Below are positions 1-6,164 of a stretch of 9,124 nucleotides of DNA, one piece after another. Origin of the DNA: an uncultured Acidaminococcus sp. (GTDB taxonomy: Bacteria; Bacillota; Negativicutes; Acidaminococcales; Acidaminococcaceae); NCBI GenBank assembly GCA_900770265.1, contig CAAGJR010000213.1, forward strand, positions 1-9,124. The letters are read 5' to 3'. The notes below the pieces were generated by a model. It made no database searches and was not told the origin of the DNA. It was given only the letters and a program-made list of their open reading frames with translations. A program made the position numbers and the translations under genes. Every line of letters begins with the position of its first letter. The stretch's first letter is position 1.

Positions 1-4
1 ACAA

Positions 5-35
5 AAAAGCTGTGGAACAATGTTCCACAGCTTTT
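5..35 (-). terminator. Rho-independent terminator of the tRNA operon
   Basis: A perfect 15-bp inverted repeat (5-19 and 21-35, AAAAGCTGTGGAACA and its complement). On the minus strand it is followed by a run of T (TTTTTTGT, ending near position 1). It starts 11 nt after the encoded CCA of the last tRNA. The A/T-flanked stem could also terminate plus-strand transcription. Its inner arm (GCTGTGGAA) recurs in the terminator at 7441-7478. Confidence 0.85.
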
Positions 36-45
36 GTATTTCAAT

Positions 46-122
46 TGGTGACCCCGGAGCGATTCGAACGCTCGACACACGGCTTAGAAGGCCGTTGCTC
101 TATCCAGCTGAGCTACGGGGCC
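46..122 (-). tRNA. tRNA-Arg (anticodon TCT)
   Basis: A 77-nt cloverleaf on the minus strand. The acceptor stem is GGCCCCG paired with CGGGGTC (one G-T pair), the discriminator is A and CCA is encoded. The anticodon stem ACGGC/GCCGT closes the loop CTTCTAA, so the anticodon is TCT, which reads AGA/AGG arginine codons. The T arm GAGCG-TTCGAAT-CGCTC is intact. It is the last tRNA of the operon, 8 nt after tRNA-Gly. Confidence 0.97.
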
Positions 123-130
123 AAATAAAA

Positions 131-204
131 TGGAGCGGGTGATGGGAATCGAACCCACGTAACTAGCTTGGAAGGCTAGGGCTCTACCATTGAGCTACAC
201 CCGC
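131..204 (-). tRNA. tRNA-Gly (anticodon TCC)
   Basis: A 74-nt cloverleaf on the minus strand. Acceptor GCGGGTG pairs with CACCCGC, the discriminator is T and CCA is encoded. Anticodon stem CTAGC/GCTAG closes the loop CTTCCAA, giving anticodon TCC (GGA/GGG glycine codons). It sits 9 nt downstream of tRNA-Pro and 8 nt upstream of tRNA-Arg, so all three are probably processed from one transcript. Confidence 0.97.
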
Positions 205-213
205 AAGGAAAAT

Positions 214-290
214 TGGTCGGAGCGACAGGATTTGAACCTACGACCCCCTGCTCCCAAGGCAGGTGCTCTACCAAACTGAGCTACGCCCCG
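214..290 (-). tRNA. tRNA-Pro (anticodon TGG)
   Basis: A 77-nt cloverleaf on the minus strand. It begins with CGGGGCG, the usual start of bacterial tRNA-Pro, paired with CGCTCCG through one G-T pair; the discriminator is A and CCA is encoded. Anticodon stem CCTGC/GCAGG closes the loop CTTGGGA, giving anticodon TGG (proline). A 52-nt AT-rich spacer separates it from the tRNA-Val upstream. Confidence 0.97.
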
Positions 291-342
291 TCGCAATGCA
301 CAGGCCAAAATTGGTTAATTTTAAAAAAAGGTAAAAAAAATA
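291..342 (-). other. AT-rich spacer inside the tRNA operon
   Basis: The other gaps in this tRNA cluster are 3 to 9 nt; this one is 52 nt and nearly all A/T in its middle. On the minus strand it reads as two T runs (8 and 7 T) followed by an A/T-only 6-bp inverted repeat (307-312 with 317-322). I see no open frame and no GC-stemmed hairpin. A TAAAAT hexamer could act as a weak internal -10 for the Pro-Gly-Arg trio, but no -35 partner is evident. Its role is unresolved. Confidence 0.4.
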
Positions 343-418
343 TGGTGGGCGCTAACAGGATCGAACTGCTGACATTCTGCTTGTAAGGCAGACGCTCTCC
401 CAGCTGAGCTAAGCGCCC
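343..418 (-). tRNA. tRNA-Val (anticodon TAC)
   Basis: A 76-nt cloverleaf on the minus strand. Acceptor GGGCGCT pairs with AGCGCCC, the discriminator is A and CCA is encoded. Anticodon stem TCTGC/GCAGA closes the loop CTTACAA, giving anticodon TAC (valine). It lies 9 nt downstream of tRNA-Glu. Confidence 0.97.
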
Positions 419-427
419 AAAAAGAAG

Positions 428-502
428 TGGTGACCGGAGAGGGAATCGAACCCTCGATACCGCCGTGAAAGGGCGGTGTCTTAACCGCTTGACCATCCGG
501 CC
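428..502 (-). tRNA. tRNA-Glu (anticodon TTC)
   Basis: A 75-nt cloverleaf on the minus strand. Acceptor GGCCGGA pairs with TCCGGTC (one G-T pair), the discriminator is A and CCA is encoded. Anticodon stem CCGCC/GGCGG closes the loop CTTTCAC, giving anticodon TTC (glutamate). Only 3 nt separate it from the tRNA-Asn upstream, so the two must be cut from a common precursor. Confidence 0.97.
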
Positions 503-505
503 ACT

Positions 506-580
506 TGGCTCCCCGAGTAAGACTCGAACTTACAACAACTCGATTAACAGTCGAGTGCTCTACCATTGAGCTATCGGGGA
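506..580 (-). tRNA. tRNA-Asn (anticodon GTT)
   Basis: A 75-nt cloverleaf on the minus strand. Acceptor TCCCCGA pairs with TCGGGGA, the discriminator is G and CCA is encoded. Anticodon stem TCGAC/ATCGA-side closes the loop CTGTTAA, giving anticodon GTT (asparagine). It is the first tRNA of the operon, about 30 nt downstream of the -10 box at 612-617. Confidence 0.97.
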
Positions 581-611
581 ATTTCTGCGACGCTCATGCG
601 CTGCGAGTGTT

Positions 612-640
612 ATTATATTAAATATGCTACAAAATGTCAA
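612..640 (-). promoter_or_regulatory. Consensus sigma-70 promoter of the tRNA operon
   Basis: On the minus strand, TTGACA (635-640) and TATAAT (612-617) both match the housekeeping consensus perfectly and are separated by exactly 17 nt. Transcription should start near 605, leaving a leader of roughly 25 nt before tRNA-Asn. Such a strong promoter fits stable-RNA expression. The outer two bases of the -35 box also belong to the hairpin at 639-683. The leader's GCGCATGAGCGT could carry a growth-rate discriminator, which I cannot judge from sequence alone. Confidence 0.92.
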
Positions 641-683
641 CAGGGAAAACGAAATTTCTTAAATAAATTTCGTTTTCCCTGTT
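639..683 (-). terminator. Hairpin after the TonB receptor gene
   Basis: A perfect 19-bp inverted repeat (639-657 with 665-683) around a 7-nt loop, beginning 1 nt after the stop codon of the receptor gene. It is placed as the terminator of the five-gene operon. On the minus strand the stem is followed by TTGACATTTTG, not a clean T run, so termination strength is uncertain. The distal arm ends inside the -35 hexamer of the tRNA promoter. Confidence 0.7.
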
Positions 684-684
684 T

Positions 685-2622
685 TCACCACTTCATCTCG
701 ATCCCGGCCTGCCAGGTGCGTCCGTAGAGCCACAGCAGATCCTCGGGGCCGAACTTCTTGTTGAACAGGTTCTCCACCCCCAGCTGCAGGGTAGTCCGGT
801 GCCCCAGGTCCTTCACAGCGTGGAACCCGGTCAGGCTGTACGTATAATTCCGGCCGTCGTCGTTCAGATAATCCTTGTACCACCGATTGTCCAGGGTCAG
901 GGTCCAGGGATGGGCCGTGCTGTCCTTCCAGGAAAGTTCCACGCTGCCGGTGCTGCGGGCGTCCCCGGTAAGCCGGCTGTGGTCCTGCCGGTTCCGGGCA
1001 TCCAGGTACGTATACCCGGCCCCCAGGGTCCAGTGCCGGTCGAAGGCATATTTCCCCTCTGCCTCCACCCCCTGGGTCTCGGCCTTGTCGAGGTTTTCGT
1101 ACCGGTACCGGAGCCGGCCGCCAGAGAACCCCAGCAGATGGGTCCGGATGCTGTCGTCGATCCGGTTGTGGAAATAGCGGATGCTCCCATCCCCTTTGCC
1201 CCGCTGCATTTCCACGGCCAGGTCGAAGTCCCGGGATTTTTCCGGCCGCAGGTCCGGATTGCCGTCCACTTCGTACACCATGCCCATGGCCCGTTCCATG
1301 CGGGCATACAGCTCGAAAATGGTGGGCGCCCGGTAGCCCCAGCCGTAATTGGTCTTCACCGACAGCCCCGGTGTCAGCTTCCAGGTCAGCCCGGCCCTGG
1401 GGGACCAGCGGCCGCCGAAGCTCTGGTAATGGTCGTACCGGAGCCCGGGCACGAAATACAGGTTGCCGCCCAGGTCCCACTCGTCCTGCAGGTAGGCCCC
1501 GCCGGTCTCCACCTGGGCCGAGGACCAGGGCTTGGCCATGCCGCCGGACCATTCCAGCCGGTAGTCCCCGATACCCCGTCCCATGCGGGTGCCCCCGGCC
1601 TTCTCTTTCCGGTATTCCGCCCCGTAGGTCAGGGTATGCCGGTCACTGGCTGTATAGGTGTTCTTGAACTCTGCGCCCCAGGTCTGGTACTGGCTGTGGT
1701 CGAAATCCCGTCCCAAAAGCGGTGTGGCCGTATGGGACTCCTTCCCCAGCCGGTTGGTGTACAGCAGCAGGCTGTAATCGTTCCGGGCATCGCTGGCGCT
1801 GTAGCGCAGGTGGTAGTCCTGCCGGTTGTTGTCGTTCCATTCCCGGCTGGCCACGGGGCTGTAGCCATGCATGGGCAGCCGTCCCGCCGCCGTATCCTGG
1901 CGCAGCTGTTCCCGCAGGTACGACGCCCCGAATTCCAGGCTGCGGCTGCTGTCGAACCGGTACGTACCGGTCACATCCAGGAACCGCCGGGGCCCGTAGA
2001 AGCTGGAATAGCCCCCGTTGGTCATTTTCCGCAGGTCCTGGAGCCTGGCGTCCAGCTGCAGATCCAGCTTGCCTATTTTGCCTGTGGAAACGCCGCCGTA
2101 CACTGTCTTTTCCCGGGTGCCGATCCGGGTGCCTGCATAGCCCCCTTCCCGGCCGGGCTTTCTGGTGAAGATCTGGATGACGCCGCCCATGGCGTCACTG
2201 CCGTACAGGGCGGAAGCGGCGCCCCGCACCACTTCGATGCGCTGCACCCGGTCCAGGTTGATCCGGTTCAGTTCGTACACATTCCGGGTCTGGGGCGAAT
2301 CCTCACTGGCCAGCCGCCGGCCGTCCACCAGGATCAGGGTACTGCCGCTGCCCATGCCCCGCAGGGACACCTTGTTGCCCGTCATGCCCGCTTCCGTCAC
2401 GTTCAGCCCGGGGACCCGCTCCAGGGCATCCCGCACGGTCAGGGCCCCGGTCTTTTCCCAGTCCCTGGGCGTAAGCACGGTCACGCCGGCCGGCACCCGG
2501 TCTTCCCCGGTGGCATTCCGGGTGGCCGTGATCACGATTTCCTGGGGCGCCGCCTGGGCTGCCGTACAAGCCAGCAGCACCAGCGCCGGGATTCCTCCCC
2601 ACAACAGCTTCCTTTGGTTCAT
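685..2622 (-). CDS. TonB-dependent outer-membrane receptor
   Basis: A 645-residue outer-membrane gated channel that imports a scarce ligand using TonB energy. A signal peptide (about 1-25, ending AQA) precedes a TonB box EIVITATR (28-35). The plug domain covers about 40-155, with LRGMGSGS (88-94 region), LILVDGRRL (96-104) and VVRGAASALYGSDAMGGV (131-148). The rest is a predicted 22-strand barrel with YRAP (430-433) and NPDLRPEKS (455-463), ending in the aromatic W645 expected for BAM-assembled barrels. Length is close to BtuB and CirA. The ligand cannot be read from sequence: the YRAP/NPDL pair occurs in haem receptors but also widely in the family. It is the last gene of the operon, 4 nt after the YhcH-family stop. 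The nearest SD-like AAGGTG lies about 13 nt upstream, so translational coupling is likely. No convincing Fur box was seen. Confidence 0.95.
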   Translation of the reverse strand: MNQRKLLWGGIPALVLLACTAAQAAPQEIVITATRNATGEDRVPAGVTVLTPRDWEKTGALTVRDALERVPGLNVTEAGMTGNKVSLRGMGSGSTLILVDGRRLASEDSPQTRNVYELNRINLDRVQRIEVVRGAASALYGSDAMGGVIQIFTRKPGREGGYAGTRIGTREKTVYGGVSTGKIGKLDLQLDARLQDLRKMTNGGYSSFYGPRRFLDVTGTYRFDSSRSLEFGASYLREQLRQDTAAGRLPMHGYSPVASREWNDNNRQDYHLRYSASDARNDYSLLLYTNRLGKESHTATPLLGRDFDHSQYQTWGAEFKNTYTASDRHTLTYGAEYRKEKAGGTRMGRGIGDYRLEWSGGMAKPWSSAQVETGGAYLQDEWDLGGNLYFVPGLRYDHYQSFGGRWSPRAGLTWKLTPGLSVKTNYGWGYRAPTIFELYARMERAMGMVYEVDGNPDLRPEKSRDFDLAVEMQRGKGDGSIRYFHNRIDDSIRTHLLGFSGGRLRYRYENLDKAETQGVEAEGKYAFDRHWTLGAGYTYLDARNRQDHSRLTGDARSTGSVELSWKDSTAHPWTLTLDNRWYKDYLNDDGRNYTYSLTGFHAVKDLGHRTTLQLGVENLFNKKFGPEDLLWLYGRTWQAGIEMKW

Positions 2623-2626
2623 CGAC

Positions 2627-3091
2627 TCAGGCCCGCACCTTCACCACGATTTTCTTCACCGTTTCCGGGCCTTCCCCGAACCAGCAGTTGGGCCGGTGGA
2701 CTTCCCAGGGGAAGAAGATGGCGAAATCGCCCTTTTCCAGTTCCACGAAGTTCTCTTTCCGGGTAGTACCGTAGAACACCACGTCGTTCGTTTCCCGGCG
2801 GTCCTCCGTCAGGTCACTGACGTTCTCCACATCGGTGTAGCCGATGGCTTCCCGGCCGGCGCCCAGGATCTGGATGTCGATGTACTTGAAATGTTTTTCC
2901 GGCCGCCGGTCCGTCACCGGTTCCGTTTCATAGGTGTTCACGCTGGCGAAGATATTCTCCCCGTCCAGGGGTGTCTTGCCGTTCGGCAGGTTCATCACAT
3001 CCACCTGCTTCAGCAGTTCCAGGGCTTTCTTCACATTGCCTGCCACCTGGGGCAGCAGCCGATCCAGTTGTTCCAGGGTTCCTGTAATCAT
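2627..3091 (-). CDS. YhcH/YjgK/YiaL family protein (DUF386)
   Basis: A 154-residue cytoplasmic cupin-like protein. The family fingerprint is visible: EKHFKYIDIQ (65-74) followed by a G-x-E turn (G79, E81), and FFPWEVHRPN (126-135), which carries the probable metal-binding His132 together with His67 and Asp72. The length matches the family norm of about 150. Characterised relatives act on sugars or sugar acids (E. coli YhcH/NanQ in sialic acid use, EbgC beside a beta-galactosidase), so an anomerase or sugar-handling role is inferred, not shown. The start chosen is the ATG at 3089-3091, preceded by a strong AAGGAGGAGG 6 nt away; the open frame extends further upstream but only inside the preceding gene. 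It shares the ATGA overlap with the amidohydrolase stop, pointing to coupled translation. No sialic acid genes are nearby. Confidence 0.92.
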   Translation of the reverse strand: MITGTLEQLDRLLPQVAGNVKKALELLKQVDVMNLPNGKTPLDGENIFASVNTYETEPVTDRRPEKHFKYIDIQILGAGREAIGYTDVENVSDLTEDRRETNDVVFYGTTRKENFVELEKGDFAIFFPWEVHRPNCWFGEGPETVKKIVVKVRA

Positions 3092-3984
3092 TTCGTTTCC
3101 TCCTCCTTGGGCAGCAGAGCCTGCAGTTTGCTGTACACCCGCAGGGCATTGTCGTAGAAGAATTCCTGATGGTGTTCTGCCGGCACCACCAGCTTCATGG
3201 TATCGATGTAGCTGCGGATGTTGATGAGCGGCCAGTCCGTACCGTACAGCACCTTGTCGTACCGGTCCACATAGTCCAGCCACATGCGCAGGTACCGGAA
3301 ATAATCCCGGTGCTTCTCGTAGAACTGGGCCCCGTCGAATTTGCCTTCCAGCAGGCCCGACAGATCCACGTACACGTTGGGGTTCTTGGCCACCACTTCC
3401 ATGGCGTCCAAAATCCAGGGATTTCCGCAGTGGGCGATGACGAACTTCACCCGGGGGAACTGGGTGGCCACCTCATCGATGGTCAGGGGATGGGCGTATT
3501 TCAGCATGCCGTGGCCCCCGGCCGTATCCCCCGTATGGAACACCACCGGCACATCATAGGCCTCCGCCAGTTCGTACAGGGGGAAATGGACCGGGTCATA
3601 GGCGTACACCTGGCAGTACCCGGTATAGATCTTGATGCCCACGCACTGGGGCGTCTTCAGCAGCTGCTCGAATTCCAGGGCCGTCTGCCGGCAGTTGCCG
3701 TCGTTCAGGGCTTCGCTTTCCACCCCGGCGCAGTAGGCGATCTCTTTGGGCTGGTTGTATTCCGTCAGGGAAAAATCCCCGGCCAGGTCGGGCACCCGGG
3801 GCGTGACGCCGCCGAAGAACGAAGGCCAGACGGGCGCATTGCCCATGGCCACGCTCATGACCACATTGTTTTCCTTACAGGACTTCAGGTAGTTCTCCAC
3901 CGTATTTTCATGGCCTGCCGCCTTGGCGTCTTCATCAAAGGCCTCACAGCGGAAGAAATGCATATGGGCATCAATGATTTTCAT
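3088..3984 (-). CDS. Amidohydrolase family 2 (TIM-barrel metal-dependent hydrolase)
   Basis: A 298-residue cytoplasmic enzyme of the Amidohydro_2 type. Metal-site signatures occur in order: the N-terminal HxH in DAHMHF (H7, H9), GIKIY on the next strand (K118), VVFHTGD (H150), FVIAHCGNPW (H185) and YGTDWP (D250). NVYVDLSGL (203-211) is also typical of the family. Characterised members hydrolyse lactones or decarboxylate aromatic and sugar-derived acids; the substrate here is unknown. The ATG at 3982-3984 is chosen because GAGGGG lies 7 nt upstream and the protein then begins directly with the beta-1 HxH strand; the upstream extension of 22 residues looks non-native. It overlaps the lipase end by 14 nt and the YhcH-family start by 4 nt. 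The pairing with a YhcH-family protein suggests consecutive work on one carbohydrate-like or lactone compound. Confidence 0.93.
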   Translation of the reverse strand: MKIIDAHMHFFRCEAFDEDAKAAGHENTVENYLKSCKENNVVMSVAMGNAPVWPSFFGGVTPRVPDLAGDFSLTEYNQPKEIAYCAGVESEALNDGNCRQTALEFEQLLKTPQCVGIKIYTGYCQVYAYDPVHFPLYELAEAYDVPVVFHTGDTAGGHGMLKYAHPLTIDEVATQFPRVKFVIAHCGNPWILDAMEVVAKNPNVYVDLSGLLEGKFDGAQFYEKHRDYFRYLRMWLDYVDRYDKVLYGTDWPLINIRSYIDTMKLVVPAEHHQEFFYDNALRVYSKLQALLPKEEETK

Positions 3985-5416
3985 TTGCGTTCCCCTCTTC
4001 TCGTAAAAATATCCATAATGGCTCCTGCCGGGTTTCTTCCGGCAGTACATCCTGCAGGGCTTTTTTCTGTTCTTCCCACAGGGCCAGGGTGCTCTGCAGG
4101 ATGCCCTGCTCGAACTTCACCCGGGTACTTCCGGCTCCCAGCACGTGGACGCCGCCGGGGTGGAGCCCCACGATTTCCTGCCCCAGCTGGATGGACCATT
4201 TGTCCGTCTGCCCGATCCGCTGCCGTTCCACCTGGGCCACCACCAGCAGGTCAGCGCCGGCTTTCCGGGCTTTTTCCTTCAGTTCCTCCTTGGGCCAGGG
4301 CACTGTCCCATCGGCCTGATGCCGGTACTCCAGCACCAAGTACCGGGGCAGCAGGCTGCGGTATTCATCCAGCAGGAACTGCCCCAGATCCGGGGAGAAC
4401 CGGGTATCGGCCCCATGGTCCTCGCTGATCAGCACCAGGGCCACCAGGGGCCCCTTTCCCTCCCGTTTTTCCAGGGGCACCGGCTGCCAGATTCCGTTTT
4501 TCTCCGCCTGTTCCCGCTCCGTATAATAATCTTTTACGGCCAGATCCAGGTAATAGGAAATGGGATGCTGGTAATCGGTATACTTGCCGGACAGGGTGAA
4601 TTTCTTTTCCTGTCCGAACTGCTCATAGCCCTTATAGAAGGTCTGGAGCGCGCCGGGCACCGGGTCCAGGGACGTGACCACCCGCTGCAGCTGCAGCCGG
4701 TCCCCCACCTGCCGGGCAAAAGCGGCGTTGCCCACCGCCGGAGCGCCGAACGTGATCACCGGCACCTGTTCCGGAGCCACGCCCTGCTGCACCAGTTCGC
4801 TGTCCAAAAGGGTTGCCCCGGCACCGCCCAGGCTGTGCCCGGTGAGCAGCAGTTTCTCATTGGGATGGGTTTTGTAGAAGGCGGCCAGGTCATCGGGCCG
4901 GCCGTCCCCGTCCACATCCAAAGGCTGGGACAGCACCGCCCGGGCGTACTTCAGGAACCCTTCGTGGACGGCCGGTTCCCGGTCCTCCGTCTTTTTCGCC
5001 AGGGGCTTCCCGGCCGGGAAGGACACCTTACCGGTCTTCAGGTTCAGCTTCCAGTCCGCTTTGGAGGCGCTGCCCCGCAGGGCCAGCACCGTCCAGTTCT
5101 TCCCGTGGAGCGGCCGGTCGCTGCGGGCCAGGGTGAAATGGACTTCCGTGTCCCCGTCCTTCACCGTATAAGGTGTCAGCTTCCAGCCGTAGTCTTCCAG
5201 GTACCGGGTTTCCAGGCTGCTGCCCGACGTATAGCTGCCGGCACTGACCGCGGCCGCCATGGCCGTCAGGGCCGCCTGTTTCACCGGCTGGTCCGCCGCT
5301 GCCCCCAGACACAAACGGGGCACCGCCAGGCAGGCCATGACCAGACTCTGCCAGAGCCAGTGCCCCTTGTGGATTTTTGGTAACAGCTGCATGTCAGGCT
5401 TTGGGATTCCGGGCAT
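3971..5416 (-). CDS. Secreted class-3 lipase/esterase with extra C-terminal domain
   Basis: A 481-residue exported alpha/beta hydrolase. A signal peptide (K15 to about A41) leads into a Lipase_3 domain: LALRGSAS (111-118, oxyanion region), VHEGFLKY (150-157), nucleophile elbow GHSLGG (193-198, Ser195), ITFGAPAVGN (221-230), Asp251 in SLDPVPG and probable His284 in YQHPISYYL. An insert DVDGDGRPDD (167-176) resembles an EF-hand calcium loop. Residues about 320-470 form a second domain not typical of lipases; the pattern L-x-L-x-Y-R followed by AGADLLVVAQVER (386-398) is reminiscent of TolB-N/LpoB-like folds, at low confidence. Two starts are possible: 5416, with GGGAG 4 nt upstream but inside the preceding gene, or the ATG at 5392, one nt after the preceding stop. 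VMAC (26-29) is a poor lipobox, so signal peptidase I is preferred. It probably acts in the periplasm or outside the cell on an ester. Confidence 0.9.
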   Translation of the reverse strand: MPGIPKPDMQLLPKIHKGHWLWQSLVMACLAVPRLCLGAAADQPVKQAALTAMAAAVSAGSYTSGSSLETRYLEDYGWKLTPYTVKDGDTEVHFTLARSDRPLHGKNWTVLALRGSASKADWKLNLKTGKVSFPAGKPLAKKTEDREPAVHEGFLKYARAVLSQPLDVDGDGRPDDLAAFYKTHPNEKLLLTGHSLGGAGATLLDSELVQQGVAPEQVPVITFGAPAVGNAAFARQVGDRLQLQRVVTSLDPVPGALQTFYKGYEQFGQEKKFTLSGKYTDYQHPISYYLDLAVKDYYTEREQAEKNGIWQPVPLEKREGKGPLVALVLISEDHGADTRFSPDLGQFLLDEYRSLLPRYLVLEYRHQADGTVPWPKEELKEKARKAGADLLVVAQVERQRIGQTDKWSIQLGQEIVGLHPGGVHVLGAGSTRVKFEQGILQSTLALWEEQKKALQDVLPEETRQEPLWIFLREEGNANENH

Positions 5417-6014
5417 TCAGCTCCCGCAGATCCGGTTGGCTCAGGCGGATGTACACCGGCCCGTCCAGCAGATTACCCAGTTCATTTGTCTGGAACAGGA
5501 TGGAGATGCTGCCGTCCGGATTCAGGAAGAAATCCTCCGGCACCCGGGTGACTTTCTTGTCCGGATGGATCTTCACATCGCTGCTGTTGTAGCACTGGTT
5601 GGCCAGATAGCCATTCAGGTCGGCCACGGTCACCCGTACGAAAGCAGAAAGAGGCAGGCGGGCACCACTGTCCAGTTCGTAGACCACACCGGTGGTCTTC
5701 ACCTTGTTTTCGCTGCCCTCGGAGCGCAGGTCGCTGAGCACCAGGGAAACCAGCTGGTTGTCCTCGTATTTCGTTTCGTACCAGGTCCGGCCGGATGTGA
5801 ATTTCCGGTCCACGAACCCGGCCCGGAAGTCGTCCATAAAAGATTTGATGTCTTTATTGATCAGGGCATCGGCCTTTTTGTTCTTGGTCTCCACCACCGG
5901 CCAGGTCATTTCCAGATCAGCGATCTGGGCCTGCTCGCTTTCCACCTTAGCGAAAGCCGGTACCGAAAGGCTCATGCAAAGGGCCAGAGCCGCCAACGTC
6001 GCTTTTTTCAACAT
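5394..6014 (-). CDS. Secreted DUF4163/DUF3298-domain protein
   Basis: A 206-residue exported protein of unknown function. Residues 1-22 form a signal peptide ending AFA. Residues about 32-105 look like DUF4163, with INKDIKSFMDDFR at 52-64, and about 120-192 look like DUF3298, with LPLSAF (120-125), PEDFFLNPDGSI (159-170) and a closing VYIRLS (187-192). This pair is known from the extracellular part of the anti-sigma factor RsiV and from N-terminal domains of polysaccharide deacetylases such as PdaC, where it can bind lysozyme or the wall. No transmembrane helix or sigma-binding region is present, so this is a stand-alone periplasmic or secreted version. AAGGAG at 6025-6030 lies 10 nt before the ATG. 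It is the first gene of the operon; its stop abuts or overlaps the lipase start. Confidence 0.88.
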   Translation of the reverse strand: MLKKATLAALALCMSLSVPAFAKVESEQAQIADLEMTWPVVETKNKKADALINKDIKSFMDDFRAGFVDRKFTSGRTWYETKYEDNQLVSLVLSDLRSEGSENKVKTTGVVYELDSGARLPLSAFVRVTVADLNGYLANQCYNSSDVKIHPDKKVTRVPEDFFLNPDGSISILFQTNELGNLLDGPVYIRLSQPDLRELNARNPKA

Positions 6015-6052
6015 AGATCACACACTCCTTTTCGCAGCATGATTATGGGTAT

Positions 6053-6082
6053 AGTATAACACATAAATGAGTCTCTAGTCTC
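6053..6082 (-). promoter_or_regulatory. Extended -10 promoter of the five-gene operon
   Basis: On the minus strand TGTTATACT (6053-6061) is an extended -10 element with five of six bases matching TATAAT. The -35 position (about 6076-6082) has only a weak match (GAGACT or AGACTA) and lies inside the heptanucleotide repeat array. Transcription would start near 6047, giving a leader of about 30 nt before the DUF3298 gene. No other promoter was seen within the operon, whose genes overlap. Confidence 0.6.
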
Positions 6083-6107
6083 GAGTCACTAGTCTCCAGC
6101 CAATGGA
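6070..6107 (-). repeat. Heptanucleotide tandem repeat, left copy
   Basis: Plus-strand sequence shows four 7-mers, AGTCTCT, AGTCTCG, AGTCACT and AGTCTCC (6070-6097), followed by AGCCAATGGAA (6098-6107). Read on the minus strand it is TTCCATTGGCT then GGAGACT-type units. The same core and units recur in opposite orientation at 7381-7412. A hairpin directly adjoins the TTCCAT end in both copies. It covers the -35 region of the operon promoter at 6053. Confidence 0.75.
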
Positions 6108-6135
6108 AAGAACCCGCCCTGGAAGGACGGGTTCT
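6101..6135 (-). terminator. Rho-independent terminator of the FAD oxidoreductase gene
   Basis: An 11-bp stem (6109-6119 with 6125-6135; arms AGAACCCG and CGGGTTCT plus three more pairs, one of them G-T on the minus strand) around a 5-nt loop. On the minus strand it is followed by TTCC, giving TTCTTTCC, a short pyrimidine tail. It lies 29 nt downstream of the oxidoreductase stop codon and directly abuts the repeat at 6070-6107. Confidence 0.75.
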
Positions 6136-6164
6136 CTTGATGATGCAGAAACAATGGACCTGAT

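Noticed and set aside
281..566. Small minus-strand open frames over the tRNA cluster.
   Set aside because: They overlap Asn, Glu, Val and Pro tRNA genes that fold fully; they are translations of tRNA sequence.
799..2766. A 655-codon open frame on the plus strand across the receptor gene.
   Set aside because: The protein is Pro/Ala/Val-rich with no recognisable domain, and lies antisense to a complete TonB receptor with signal peptide, plug and barrel motifs. High GC content explains the lack of stops.
3092..3283. N-terminal extension of the YhcH-family gene to 3283.
   Set aside because: The 64 extra residues are unlike the family and lie inside the amidohydrolase gene; the ATG at 3091 has a strong ribosome binding site and gives the normal family length.
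6070..6107. Heptamer array considered as a CRISPR remnant.
   Set aside because: Units are 7 nt, contiguous and without spacers; no cas genes are present.
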